DNA from: Zarea fungicola
Lineage: Eukaryota > Ascomycota > Sordariomycetes > Hypocreales > Cordycipitaceae
Reading direction: 5' to 3'
Assembly (NCBI GenBank): GCA_900169235.1
Contig: FWCC01000180.1
Span: 1 to 64,000 of the forward strand
DNA length: 64,000 nt
In this document: positions 46,033-56,965 of the stretch, in pieces
Position numbering within the stretch: the first letter of the stretch is position 1
Layout: every line of letters starts with the position of its first letter
The notes under the pieces: generated by a model
Databases searched by the model: none
The model's input: only the letters and a program-made list of their open reading frames with translations
Told to the model about the DNA's origin: nothing
Translations under genes and position numbers: made by a program

Positions 46033-47628
46033 CTCAGTCTGTCCGGAGTTTTGTCGTCGAGACTGCTTTGTGTATCGTCCCGGGCACCAGTAGCATGGCG
46101 GTTCGCCGTATTTTCTGAGGGCTGGGCTGTTGCGTTTTTCAAGTTTGCAGGACGTTACAAGATCAAAGAAATGTTACGAGCTATGCAGCATATCTAACAG
46201 TAACTACAAGGCGTGGTCTTTCACAATATGGAGCAATTGGTCATAGAAAGGTCAGTTGTTTGAAGCAAAGGGGTTTATCGAGCGCTGTGTTCGGCGGTGT
46301 CCCCGCTCCCAGGTGGTCTATACTCTGTGTTTACCTGTGAAGCCATAGGATCTATAAGGGGCTGCACTGGCAACATTTGAAAACCAAAGTTGTGAGTCAT
46401 ACTGTATTAACGGATAGAACAAACACGCTGACGTACTTCTCCTCCTCTTATCTCAAGTCTGGCTACGGAATCACGCTTAACGTCCCATTCCACAATCATC
46501 GGGTGAGCTGCGGGACAAGAAGATTTCTGTTTCCATTAATTCCCTACTCCTCAGACTAACACTCACTCCATCTAGCATACGCAGCCTGGTCAGTAGGTGG
46601 AACCAAGGTAGTACCTTGCAGTACGAAAGTAAGTATGAGAATTTGAGATTTCGATACCGTCAATAGTCGCATGTATTTCATCTGCTGTGGCTATATCCTT
46701 GGCTTTACTCTGTTGGATAGTACCTATTCCGAGATTCTTCTCTCAGCTGCGGAATGACTCTCCATTCAATCTCGTCCAGACTTGATCACCTATACTGTAA
46801 AAGCTTTATAGTTCCAAATGTTAGTTTGTGGATAACATAATCCGGCATTATATGACGCAGGTTGCGGTTGATATCCGTACTAAACACAAGAAATCCGATA
46901 CGGATCTAACGTAAGCACTTGGCATAATTTAGGTTAGTAAGGCTGAAAGCTAGTTGTTGTACGTTATCGGAAAACTATCAAGGGGTTTGAGATTTCTCGG
47001 CCCGCGGAGCTATTGGGCGGCTAACTATGGATAGTCGGTCCTTGAATTACTAACCTCGCGCAACTCAAGCCATGAACTGATGTTATCTGTTTGTGAACAG
47101 ACTGTACTGCTCATTAGTAGTAATCTGGGACCACAACTTGACCATGACAGCTTATTCGGTCCATATGGTTGGCTACCAAGTCAACCGTATCTTAGATTGC
47201 GAGACTACGAGGTAAACTTGGATCAGCTGAGTGTCAGGCATGTAATCAAAACACCATTTACCGGGGCAATTTGCACTTATTTGCTCAATTTATGGAGTTG
47301 ATGAGCACTGTACTCTATTTTCACTATGAATGAGGCCCTATTCGCCCGACTGCTTAGGAGATTAATAATCTATAAAGTAGTACTGAACCCACTGCCCTCG
47401 TATTTCTTCAATCATAATAGATAAGTCATATTACTTATGCTTCATTGAACAAGGATTAACCGTTTTGCCCTATCTCTTACTCTTTTGGCAGCAATCGCGT
47501 CGCTATTCTCAAGTATAAATGCACCATCCATCCGCGGCTTTTCGACATGCCCATCACACTTCAGCAACTCATATCCGATCCCTCCAGATCTTAACACACT
47601 ACAGTTCCAAAAGGAAATACAATCGAAA
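46033..47628. other. Intergenic interval
   Basis: No supported frame. Its right end holds the promoter of the 10-cysteine secreted protein, with TATAAAT at 47514-47520. Confidence 0.45.
47514..47520 (+). promoter_or_regulatory. TATA box of the 10-cysteine secreted protein gene
   Basis: TATAAAT about 110 nt before the ATG at 47629, a usual fungal distance. Confidence 0.5.
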
Positions 47629-47943
47629 ATGCGTCATTCGCTCGTTGCCGTGGCTTTGGTGGCTATTGCCCCCTTGACTGCTCTCGCAGGTGGCCCTGCC
47701 TTTGTTCGATCCGACAAAGCAGAAAAACAGGCACTTAAAACAAGAGAGGCGCTTGATTCTTGCAACCCCGGTGGCTGCCATAAATGTGCTGTCCAGTGCA
47801 CGCTTGGCTGCATTGACCCAATGAACAAAGCTCCTTGCGTGTCTACTTGCCGTCGGTCTAGTCATTCCTATAAGAGGATATCGTTGCTAATGTTCTGTAT
47901 AGATATCAACTGTGCCGAGAGATACAGCTGCAGACTTTGCTAA
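47629..47943 (+). CDS. Small secreted cysteine-rich protein, 87 aa, ten cysteines
   Basis: Exons 47629-47851 and 47903-47943. The 51-nt intron (GTCGGT donor, TTGCTAAT branch, TATAG acceptor) does not change frame, so an unspliced form is also open; the spliced form ends CHINCAERYSCRLC. The ATG at 47629 has context GAAAATGC and begins a signal peptide (MRHSLVAVALVAIAPLTALA). A short basic pro-region ends near KTREA. The mature part has ten cysteines at 45, 50, 53, 57, 61, 70, 74, 78, 84 and 87, enough for five disulfides; the regular CxxC/CxxxC spacing suggests a compact knotted peptide. No named family is recognised. Effector or defence peptide is the obvious possibility. Confidence 0.75.
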   Translation: MRHSLVAVALVAIAPLTALAGGPAFVRSDKAEKQALKTREALDSCNPGGCHKCAVQCTLGCIDPMNKAPCVSTCRRSSHSYKRISLLMFCIDINCAERYSCRLC

Positions 47944-48599
47944 TCGACTAAACGAGACAACGGAAACAGTCGATAGGAATCCACTAGCACTTGTGCCGGT
48001 ATAGATTGCGGCAGGCTGTTTCGTTATATAGCCAATTACTGTAAATGAGCATACTTTGGCTGCGGGATCCGCATGGCGACACTAAATCTTCTAGAAAAAT
48101 GACAAAAGGGACTCTAGATTAGTTGAAAGTTGTTTATAATGTAGTAGCTAATAGATGACATCATTCACGAATGTGTTACGGCGTCTCGTGAAGAGCAAGT
48201 AGAATGATGCTAAATCTCTTTGCCGTCATCATGTATTTTTGTCTAGAATAAAACTACATTTCTTACAGGGATAAAAAGGGAAATTCCAGCAATGTACGCC
48301 TGCTTTGTTTTACCCGCAACTCCAGCCCGGATCCAAACAAAACACCCCCAGCCAGATAAAAGTGATGCAGTGCCCTTGAAGGGCTTTGGATAAGTCTACT
48401 GCAAGTAATGAAATCATCTTCAGGGCTTCCGTACACACCTCGCCTCTCACTCGCATAAATGCTGCGCTAATAAACAATGTATGTCTACCCTCATCGCACT
48501 TCCAAATGCTGCACCGCTTTCCCCCATTTCTCCTGATCCGATCTAGCGACATGTTAGTCCCAAATTTAAGGTTCACGGTGTCAAAGGTATAGAATTGTC
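47944..48599. other. Convergent intergenic region
   Basis: 3' flanks of the secreted peptide gene (+) and the golgin gene (-). No supported frame or repeat. Confidence 0.45.
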
Positions 48600-51500
48600 T
48601 TACTTGTCAAACTTCAACAGCTTGCCTAGAACAGGCACAAGCTGCGCACGCAGGCGCGCATCCTTCTGCTCCAGAAACTGCAAAAGAATCGTCTTGAGAT
48701 ACACCGTATCAGCCGGCACCCCAGCGTTCCCATTGATCGATCCGCTCCGGTTCGAGTCAATCGACGTCCGGCTCGGCGTCCCCACGAGCTTCGACTGCGC
48801 CGCCTTGAGGTCCTTTGCAATCTTCTCGTAGCGCTGCCGCGAGTCGTCGAGCATCCGTCGCAGATCCGCCCGCTGCTTCTCGCCATCGCGCACCTGGCTC
48901 TCCGAGGCATCCAGGGCCGCTCGCAGCTGCGACGCCGTCGTGCGCATTTCCTCGGCCTCGGCCGACGCGCGCTCCTCAATCGCCTCGAGCTCGTCCCTGC
49001 GGCGTCGCCACTCCTTGGACTTTTCGTCGAGGTCGTCGCGCTCCTGCGTCATGTTCTTGACCTCGCGCTCCAGCTCGCGCACCTTTTGCCGGAGCTCCTC
49101 TGTCTCGCGCGCCTTTTTCCGCGCCAGCGTGCTCGACTCGTCCTCGATGCGCTCGCGCTCCTCCACCGCCGCCTCCATGCGCGTCCGCATCTCCCGCACT
49201 TTGCCGTCGGCGCGCTCGTCCACGTCGGCGAGCATGCGCCGCATCGACTCCCCCTCGCGCGTGCGCTCCTGCAGCAGCTTCTGCACCTCGGCGAGCTCCT
49301 CCTCGACGGCCTCGGCCTGCGACTTGGACTCCTTGAGCTGCACCGACATCTCCGTCGTCTGGTCGCGCATGCTGCTCAGCAGCGCCTGCGCGTTGGTGTA
49401 CTGCTGCGCCTTGAAGTCGGCCTCCTCGTGCGCCGCCGTCGCCTCGCGCCGGAGCTTGTGCATCTGCTCCTCGAGCTCCTTGACGCGCGGCCGGAGCTTG
49501 CCCGCCTCGTCCTGGAGCCTCTGCAGCTCGGCCTCGGCCTTTTCATACTTGGCGCTGAGCTCGACCTTGCTGGCCTCGGCCCGGCGCAGGTCGCGGCCAG
49601 ATACCCGCTGTGCCTCTTCGAGCTTCTGCTTGCTGCTGCCCTCCTGGCTGAGCTTGTCCTTGAGGTTCTTAATCTCGGTGGCACGGTCAGTGGCGAGCTG
49701 CTGCACCGTGGCAATCTCCTTCTTCAGCTCCTTTTCCTTCTTTTCCATCTCCCTCAGCTCCTTGGTTCTGGTGGCCAGCTCCTCCTTTGTCGTCTTGAGT
49801 GTGGCAGATTCTTGTCGCAGGCTCTTGAGCTCAGGCTGAGCCTTTTGCAGCACCTCCTTGAGTTCACTCAGATCCTTGAATCGTGTCTGAGCAAGTTGCT
49901 GCGCGGCACCAAGATCTGATTGCAGGGTGGTAAACTTTTCCTGCAGACCATCGTGTTCCTTTTGTAGGGCGTCCAATTCGCCTCGGACCTTTTCACTTTC
50001 TTTGGAGCTGGACGCAGAAGACGTAAGCTTGCCCTCGACTTCTTCAATCTTTGCCTTGAGCTCCTTCTTCTCTTGCTCGAGATTCTTCAACTTCTCCTTG
50101 TCCTCGACGTGGTTTTCGCCAACGTCCACCAAGTTCTCTCGCAGGGTCTCAATCTCTTCCCTCAAGTCTTCCTCGGTCTTGCGCTTTTTGGACAGTCGCT
50201 CGATTTCGGCATCCTTTTGCTTAATCTCGTCCTTGAGCTGGGCAATCTCGGCCTGTAGCGCCGCAACATCAGCGCCAGTTTCACTCTTGATGGGCTCGCT
50301 AGCCTTGCTGTCTGCATCATCGTCCACTGCGGCTTGGCCCGAAGCGCCCGCTCCGCCCTTGCCCTTCTTCTTTTTGTTCTTCTTCTTGGAGCTGGTCGAC
50401 GCGGCCGTCGTCGAGGCTGGGACAGGAGCTGGCTCTGGGGCTGCGGCTGGCGCTTCAGCAGGCTTCTTCGCCAGCGTCTTCGTCAGTTCATCAATCTTGG
50501 TCTGCTTTTCGGATTTCTCGTTGCTCAGCTTCTCGACCTGAGACTTGAGCTCAGTGATCAAGTTCTTGGAAACAGTTGTGGCATTCTTGGATTTGGTAAG
50601 CTCCGTATCCAGGTCCTTGGCACGCTTTTCAGCTGCTGCCAGCGATGCCTGCGCATCCGTGTCCTTGCTTGCCGAATCCTGCAGCTCCTTGAGCGCTGTC
50701 TCTGTCGTCTTTAACTTTGTAGTAAGTTGCTCGACTTCTTTGACTCGGGAGTCAAGGTCCGTTCTCAAGCTCTGCACATCCTTGGCTCCGTCCCGGGACT
50801 CGGTAAGATCTTCTGTGGCCTTTTCAAGGCTGGCCGCGAGACCAGCGCTATTTTCCCTGGCAGCAGATAGCTCGCGCTGAAGTTCTGAGATCTCGGATTT
50901 GAGCTTCTCAATTTCTTCAGTCTTGGCCTCCACGTCAGCCTGTAGCTGAGGGATTTCATCCTCGTACGAGAAGAAGTCGCCGTCGCCCTCTTTCTTGCTT
51001 GGCGCATCCGCCTCCTTCTCTAGTGCCTTTTTGCTGTCGGCCTGTAGATCTTCCAGTTCCTTCTTGACTTTGCTCAGCGATTCTTCGGCTGCGGCATGCT
51101 TCTTTTTAATTTCTTCCTTTTCTGCAGAAACTCGTTTTAGCTCGTCCATGACCATGTCGCCGCGGACATTCAATTGGCCAAGGTACTCGATCATGGCATC
51201 GGGATCGCTGATGGACGTAAGGGGAGTGTGTTCGCGCAGTGCCTTTTCAAACGGCTCGATCGATGTCGCACGCTTGTGCGCTACGCGGTACGAGCGCAAA
51301 AGTTCTGTCTCCATTAGCCAAGGGCATACACGCTGACCACGTTGGAGCTTACCTGGATACGTGGCCTCGAGCTTGTCAAGTTTGCGCAGACGCTGCCTAA
51401 TCTCTGGTGGCAGCTCTGCCGAGCTTGGCTTGGATTCGGAGTTGGTGTTTGAGTTGGCAGCGTCCTTTTCCATGTCTGCGCTCTTCGTCTTGGGCTCGGT

Positions 51501-51885
51501 GCCATTGCCGCCCTGGTCGGTCGCATTTGCCTTGTATGGAGGGGGCGTGTCCTTCTCGGGAACCGGTGGTTTGGGCGTACCTGAGCGGCTCTGTTCATCA
51601 CTATCGTCAATGACGAATGCAGCCTCAAAGACAGCGGGGTCAGGGTTAGGAGGCGTTTCTATTCCGTCGGTGCTGCCGTTCTTCTGTCGCGGGCGTCGTG
51701 ACGAGCCGACTCCCTGCTTGGAGGAGGTGGAAGCAGACCGGGACATGGGCGCATCATCGCCTTTTTGTCTTGCCTGCTCTTCCGCGATGGTGCGGTCGAT
51801 GGCGCCTCGTATTCTCTGTCTCCAGTTAGCCGCGGACAGTTCTCTCAACAGGGTGGTAAGGCGTCGCAGAGCGTACAGAGAACAT
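48600..51885 (-). CDS. imh1: GRIP-domain golgin (Imh1-like), 1058 aa
   Basis: Three exons: 51885-51877 (only ATG TTC TCT), 51815-51353 and 51304-48600. The first intron (GTACGC donor, GACAG acceptor) joins MFS to RIRGAIDRTIAEEQ, the conserved N-terminus of fungal GRIP golgins. The second (48 nt, GTAAGC donor) gives YPELLRSYRVAHKR. Both introns lie in frame-open sequence, so a longer unspliced reading exists but would break these motifs. Residues about 20-190 are disordered and rich in Ser and Pro, including an Ala-rich, lysine-rich patch in mid-protein (SSKKKNKKKKGKG). Residues about 240-1000 form a long coiled coil. The C-terminus VYLKTILLQFLEQKDARLRAQL is a GRIP domain, which binds Arl1-GTP at the trans-Golgi and tethers vesicles. 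This is the clearest housekeeping gene here. Confidence 0.93.
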
Positions 51886-53341
51886 GGTGTCTGGTGAACC
51901 GAGAGGGGGCTATGAAGCAATGTCGCGCATGACCGCCGTATTGAACTGCTGGGTTACAGATACACTCGCGCTGGTGTCGCTCTGTAATTGGCGGGTGGTG
52001 AGAATGCAACTGCGAATATTTAATTGTATGCGATGGGGATGCTGAGCAGCCCATTTAGCTCCTGGCCAGGCTGTCGTCACTGGCTATGAACTGTGGCTGA
52101 TGGCTAGTGAGTTGTATGTGGCTGTGCAACCCTGTCTAGGGTAGCAAGGTGATTCGCTAGAGACGTAGACGTGGGAAGAACAGTCCGGTTAAAAAATGCT
52201 GCAAAGATGGACAGCTTTATATTTACTAGAAGTTGCTCAAAAAGAATACTTCCATCCATTCCGAAAAGATGGTATTTAACTGCCTCGTGAGGGCATTGGT
52301 GCAAACATTGTTGTCAGAGGCGTGTCACTGTTAGAGTACAGCTTTTGCAATAGAAATATGATGCAAAGGGAATAAAAGAAAATGTGAAAAATACGTAAAA
52401 TAAGGGCAATAACATCTTGTTATTAAAACATATTTTTGACAGGAGTGGAAATAGAATATCCTCGGGACAGGTTTGTCCCATTAACACCGAGCACAATCAG
52501 CCTAGAACAATCATTGCACTCAACGGCCGGCTTCCGTCAGCTGCTTTCCTGGATCCAAAGACTGCGCTGCTGGCAAGTTTGGATTTAAAACTTGACGTGT
52601 TGAGATTCCCCCATTTTCTCCTAGAGAAAATATGGCCCCTTGAGTTGCCGGGCGCTGATCGAGCTTGGCTGGGTACCAGAAGTCGGGAAGACTTGCCAAC
52701 TCCATCTGGCTTCCCAGCTGCGAAAGGTGCCAAAATTGAGTAGTAATTAAGAAATCCGCCAGGCGGCCGTCTTGGAATCCGCAGATTTACTTTAATGCGG
52801 CGAAAGACAACTATAATGCCCACTGAGGTGTTTATGATCGTCTTTGAGGTAGGCACATTCGATACAGGGTTTTCCTAATATGCGTCGATAATCTATCCAT
52901 TCCAAGAGCAGCGATTCGATGCACCGCTACCAATTATTATATAGCACTGCTAGCAGGGCATGACACTGGAATTTCACCAATCAGGAGTGATACCGCTGAA
53001 AGCTTATTGTGGATTGCACTAGGTATAAGCGATCCATTGACAACATCTCACACAGGAGTCAAAGCATTATTATAGTACGGCGCAGTGGAGCGAGCAACCA
53101 ACCAACCAAGTACAACGGCGTTGTCGGCCTGCTGACATCTGATGAATAGTAAACAATTGCTCATCTCTTTACAGCAAAGCCGATTCTTATGTCATGTATA
53201 TATATAGTTCTGTTCCAATTGCCAGAAATAGGCTCTTGCATTGATATCAATAACATCTCACGAATATAATCATTCTTTCGTCACCTGCTCTGTCACATAT
53301 ACTGCTTACACAGCACAGTTTGCGCACCCATCACACTCATC
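51886..53341. promoter_or_regulatory. Divergent region, golgin and M20 genes
   Basis: It holds both promoters. A long TATATATATA element at 53197-53206 lies about 135 nt before the M20 ATG. A 108-codon frame at 52417-52743 has no recognisable features. Confidence 0.45.
53197..53206 (+). promoter_or_regulatory. TATA box of the M20 gene
   Basis: TATATATATA about 135 nt upstream of the ATG at 53342. Confidence 0.45.
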
Positions 53342-54700
53342 ATGACGGCAACACTTAGTAAGTGTATAAATACTATTTTGCATATAATAACTTTTCTCAC
53401 AATTCTTGAAGATGACACCAGTGTCCCTGGCGACGCAGTAGCTAGAGACCGGGCCATTATTCAAAAGCATCGACCAGACATGCTCTACTTTCGCGATGTA
53501 TATCGCCAAGTGCACGAAATGCCCGAGCTATCAGGCATGGAGAAGGAAACCGCACAGCTTGCCGCAGATTTCTTGCGCAATCTAGACGTCTTCCAAGTTC
53601 ACACCGGCATTGGCGGCCACGGGGTAGTTGGGGTCTTTGTCAATGGAGATGGCCCGAAGCTGCTTTTACGCGCCGACATGGATGCCCTGCCACTGAAAGA
53701 GGAAACTGGCCTGCCCTACGCCAGTAAAAGGGTAATGAAGGATCGATTTGGGCTGGAAAAGCCCGTCATGCACGCATGTGGCCACGACACCCACGTCGCG
53801 AGCCTCATGGCGGTGGCAAAGCTTCTGGTGGACGCTCGAAGCCACTGGCAGGGAACACTCATCTGCCTCTTTCAGCCAGCCGAAGAGCATCTAAATGGTG
53901 CCCAGGCCATGGTTGACGACGGCCTCTACGATACTGGCCGTGTGCCACGCCCCGACGTGGTTTTGGCGCAACATGTCGATAATGACCCGTGCGGTAGGAT
54001 CACCATGAAGAGCGGACTGGCCTTGACAGCCAGCAGCTCCTTGGCCATTCGCATTTTTGGCCGTGGTGGACATGGATCATCACCCCAGGACTGTATTGAT
54101 CCGATTGTCATTGGTTGTTCAATTGTGACGAAGCTGCAGACCATTGTCAGTCGGGAGATTGATCCCAATCAGCTGGCCGTCGTGACCTGCGGGAGCATCC
54201 GCGCTGGCGACGCGCCAAATATCATACCTGAGTATTTGGACCTTTCACTTAATATTCGAAGCTTGAGTCCAACAGTGCACATCAGAATCCTAGACGCGAT
54301 TAAGCGGATCGTCGAGGGCGAGTGCAGGACAGCAGGCTGCAGCCGTCTACCTACCATCACAACACTGCAGTCGAGTCCAGCAACCATCAATGATGATGTG
54401 ACTGTTAATAGACTGAAAAGCTCGTTTTCATCATATTTTGGCTCGAACTTTATGGAAATGGACATAGTAACCGCAAGCGAAGACGTCTCGATCCTGGCAA
54501 CAGCTGTTGGAGCTCCAGTGGTGATGTGGTTCTTTGGCGGAGGTGATCCTGTGCAATGGCAGGAGGCCGAGTCAAAAGGGAAACTGCAAGAGCTTCCGCA
54601 TAACCACTCGGACATGTTTGCACCTGTAATTGAATGTTTAGATGTAGCGGTGGACGCCATGGCCATAGCAGCACTTTCACTCTTCGAGCCCAGAAGCTGA
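53342..54700 (+). CDS. M20-family amidohydrolase / peptidase, 434 aa
   Basis: Exons 53342-53357 (MTATL plus one base) and 53412-54700. The 54-nt intron (GTAAGT donor, TTGAAG acceptor) lies in open frame, but removing it gives MTATLNDTSVPGD in place of an odd hydrophobic start. The catalytic domain carries the M20D (hippurate hydrolase / IAA-amino-acid hydrolase / amidohydrolase) landmarks: LLLRADMDALPLKEETGL, HACGHDTHVASLMAVAKLL (metal ligands), FQPAEE (catalytic Glu), VLAQHV and the dimerisation motif GRGGHGSSP, with HNHSDMF near the end. There is no signal peptide. The enzyme cleaves N-acyl amino acids or similar amides in the cytosol. It heads the group of three hydrolases and an amino-acid permease extending to 60.6 kb. 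Confidence 0.92.
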   Translation: MTATLSKCINTILHIITFLTILEDDTSVPGDAVARDRAIIQKHRPDMLYFRDVYRQVHEMPELSGMEKETAQLAADFLRNLDVFQVHTGIGGHGVVGVFVNGDGPKLLLRADMDALPLKEETGLPYASKRVMKDRFGLEKPVMHACGHDTHVASLMAVAKLLVDARSHWQGTLICLFQPAEEHLNGAQAMVDDGLYDTGRVPRPDVVLAQHVDNDPCGRITMKSGLALTASSSLAIRIFGRGGHGSSPQDCIDPIVIGCSIVTKLQTIVSREIDPNQLAVVTCGSIRAGDAPNIIPEYLDLSLNIRSLSPTVHIRILDAIKRIVEGECRTAGCSRLPTITTLQSSPATINDDVTVNRLKSSFSSYFGSNFMEMDIVTASEDVSILATAVGAPVVMWFFGGGDPVQWQEAESKGKLQELPHNHSDMFAPVIECLDVAVDAMAIAALSLFEPRS

Positions 54701-55572
54701 AGCGCCCGGGGGCTAAGGCAGAGGTGATGCGCACGACAGCGTCGCAGCTACTATTTCTACAATTTCTTCTCATCTAGAGTATGGCCTTTATGCCTCCAGG
54801 TCTTCACAATTGTATCTAAATCAACTATTGACACAATGTAGCAATTCCTTGAATATATGCTGCTCCCAGTGAACTTGGACTTCTAGAGCTGCCAAATAAT
54901 CTCTGGTTAACTGCTCATGTCCAGTAGTTTCGAGATTTGCAAACACTTAGAAACAGCTTGGGGTACCTAAAATGCATTGCTCTCCAAACTGTCCTCCGAT
55001 TAGGGTGTCAGAGGTCCAAAACCAACAGCAGGAGGAGTCTCCTCCCCCAGACCGTTATCATACACTCCAAAGTACCAGACACCAGATCACTCCACCGAAT
55101 TATTGTTATTAGACAAAGTAAAAAAATAAAACGGGGCATGCAGATTCGCTTCACAAAAGCAATGAATGACCGAATTACAAAAACACACAAAATCCGTTCC
55201 AACAGCCCGATGCTGTGGGGAACCGGTGCCGACGCCGTCGCATTTGATTGGCGGCGTTGCTGTTGGCTCTTCAAATAGCGGTATTGAATCTTGCCCACAC
55301 ATGAACTAGTTTAAAGAGTAAAGAAAGTATGCTCCCCGCTGGAGTATTGTCCATATTGCGGCCGTGTGCTTACTAAATTGGTCTCATTACAACGACGCCA
55401 ATCGCAGACCAAGCCAAGCCAAACATTCTGGCATAACGTGAGTGTTAGCAGCAACTCGGGGGAGCCTGTGCATTAATCTGTTTTTTAAGTTTGGTCAAGA
55501 CGCCACCGTCGAGAGCCGAAAATAGTACTACAGCACAACCGCTCAAGCAGCAACTGCACTTTATCAGCCAAT
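54701..55572. other. Intergenic interval
   Basis: No supported frame; an A-rich patch near 55120. It holds the promoter of the alpha/beta hydrolase at 55573. Confidence 0.4.
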
Positions 55573-56547
55573 ATGCAACAAAATCCATGGGAAAAGGAGC
55601 AGACCAAATCTGGTCTCGTTACCATTGGCAGTCATCGACTATGGCTGAGTGCAACAGGGCCTCCCCGAGCCCAGAACGAGCCAGCGGTGATCATTATGAC
55701 AGGCCTTACAAGCAGCATACTGGAATGGTCCGCGACGATCCGCCAGCTAAGTCGATTCGTACGCACAGTCTGTTACGAACGATCGGGATATGGCGCTAGC
55801 GACAATGCGCCATCGACCAAACAGCCTACTTCAACCGCAATTGCAACAGAGCTGGAGCTTCTCCTCAAGTCGGCAGATATTAAGCCTCCGTACATAATAA
55901 TCGCACACTCCTATGCAGGCATCACGTCGCGCGAGTTTGTACATTTGCATCGCGAGAATTTGGATGACATTGCAGGCATGGTCTTTGTCGATGCAAACAC
56001 CGAAGAAACGCCAGCGACGTATCCAAACCCAAACGTTTCGGCGATTAGCAACAGCCTTGACACGCTGAGAATCTGTTATGAAAACTGTCATAAGCTCCAC
56101 GATACCGAGTGGCAAGCCCTTCTAGACGAGGAATCGACTAGTAAGCACGAGCAAACCGCCCGAGCCGAAGTCAGTCACTACAAAGACAGCGCGCCTGCTC
56201 TCCACGACAAAGGACATCTTCTAGAGGGTCGAGCTCCATTGCTTGGAAGTAGCCCAGTCAGTGTCATTCAAGCGGACTATGCGCAGGACTTGCAAAAGAT
56301 TTACGACGCCGGTGTTGGTATTGGAAACGGAACGGAAGCGCAGAGGAGCAGGATGCGCGCCGACATAGCCAATGCCAACGCAGAAGAAGCAGAGATGCAG
56401 AAACACTTGCTAAGACTATCTACACAGTCAAGGTTTACATTTATTCCCAACTGTGGGCATAGTATCCATATGGAGAGACCGGATGTAATTATTGAACATG
56501 TGCGGTGGATATTGGCACAGCTTGGAGATCCTAAATCTAGCAGCTGA
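55573..56547 (+). CDS. Alpha/beta hydrolase (abhydrolase_1 family), 324 aa
   Basis: An intronless frame starting MQQNPWEKEQ. The fold is visible from residue about 14: VTIGSHRLWLSATG, VIIMTGLTSS (oxyanion strand), VCYERSGYGASD, IIIAHSYAGITSREF (nucleophile elbow AHSYAG, Ser113), MVFVDANTEET and late PNCGHSIHMERPDV (His about 296). The acid residue follows the FVDAN or DYAQD region but cannot be fixed by eye. There is no signal peptide or membrane segment. The family acts on esters, lactones or epoxides. Its place between an amidohydrolase and a DmpA-type peptidase suggests it processes an acyl or ester part of the same substrate, which is inference. Confidence 0.88.
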   Translation: MQQNPWEKEQTKSGLVTIGSHRLWLSATGPPRAQNEPAVIIMTGLTSSILEWSATIRQLSRFVRTVCYERSGYGASDNAPSTKQPTSTAIATELELLLKSADIKPPYIIIAHSYAGITSREFVHLHRENLDDIAGMVFVDANTEETPATYPNPNVSAISNSLDTLRICYENCHKLHDTEWQALLDEESTSKHEQTARAEVSHYKDSAPALHDKGHLLEGRAPLLGSSPVSVIQADYAQDLQKIYDAGVGIGNGTEAQRSRMRADIANANAEEAEMQKHLLRLSTQSRFTFIPNCGHSIHMERPDVIIEHVRWILAQLGDPKSSS

Positions 56548-56965
56548 GCTAGTTCTTGGTAGAATAATCTATTCAATGGATAGTGAGAGTACCCTTTTCC
56601 GTGACCTTGCTCTGTTATCTAGAATAATGCAACTGCGTCTGCGAGAGCAGTTCGCTCGAGCGGATCTGGAAGTACAGATAGAAAAGCAGTTCCTGCGGCA
56701 GGAAAATATATCATAAATTCTACTGCGAATTCAGTGTTATGATAGAATGCTATCACCTCCACAGCAAGAGATAGGCGTAGCGTTCTTCGCCGCCAATCAA
56801 GTGCGACGCCGTCCTGTACTGAATTATGGGACAAGCCACTTCTTCTCCTGCAAGGTTTTGAAGAGTAATTGAGAATGGTATTAGTCACGAGATATATCTA
56901 GTTCAGTTTAAAGTACAGGCACCTACATCCTAATCTCATCTACAGAGTTAACAGGTAGAAATCCC
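56548..56965. other. Intergenic gap upstream of the S58 gene
   Basis: 418 bp; small frames only. It should contain the promoter of the aminopeptidase gene. No TATA element stands out. Confidence 0.4.

Noticed and set aside
48940..50541. Long serine- and leucine-rich frames antisense to the golgin
   Set aside because: They arise from the Glu/Lys/Leu-rich, GC-biased codons of the coiled coil read on the other strand.
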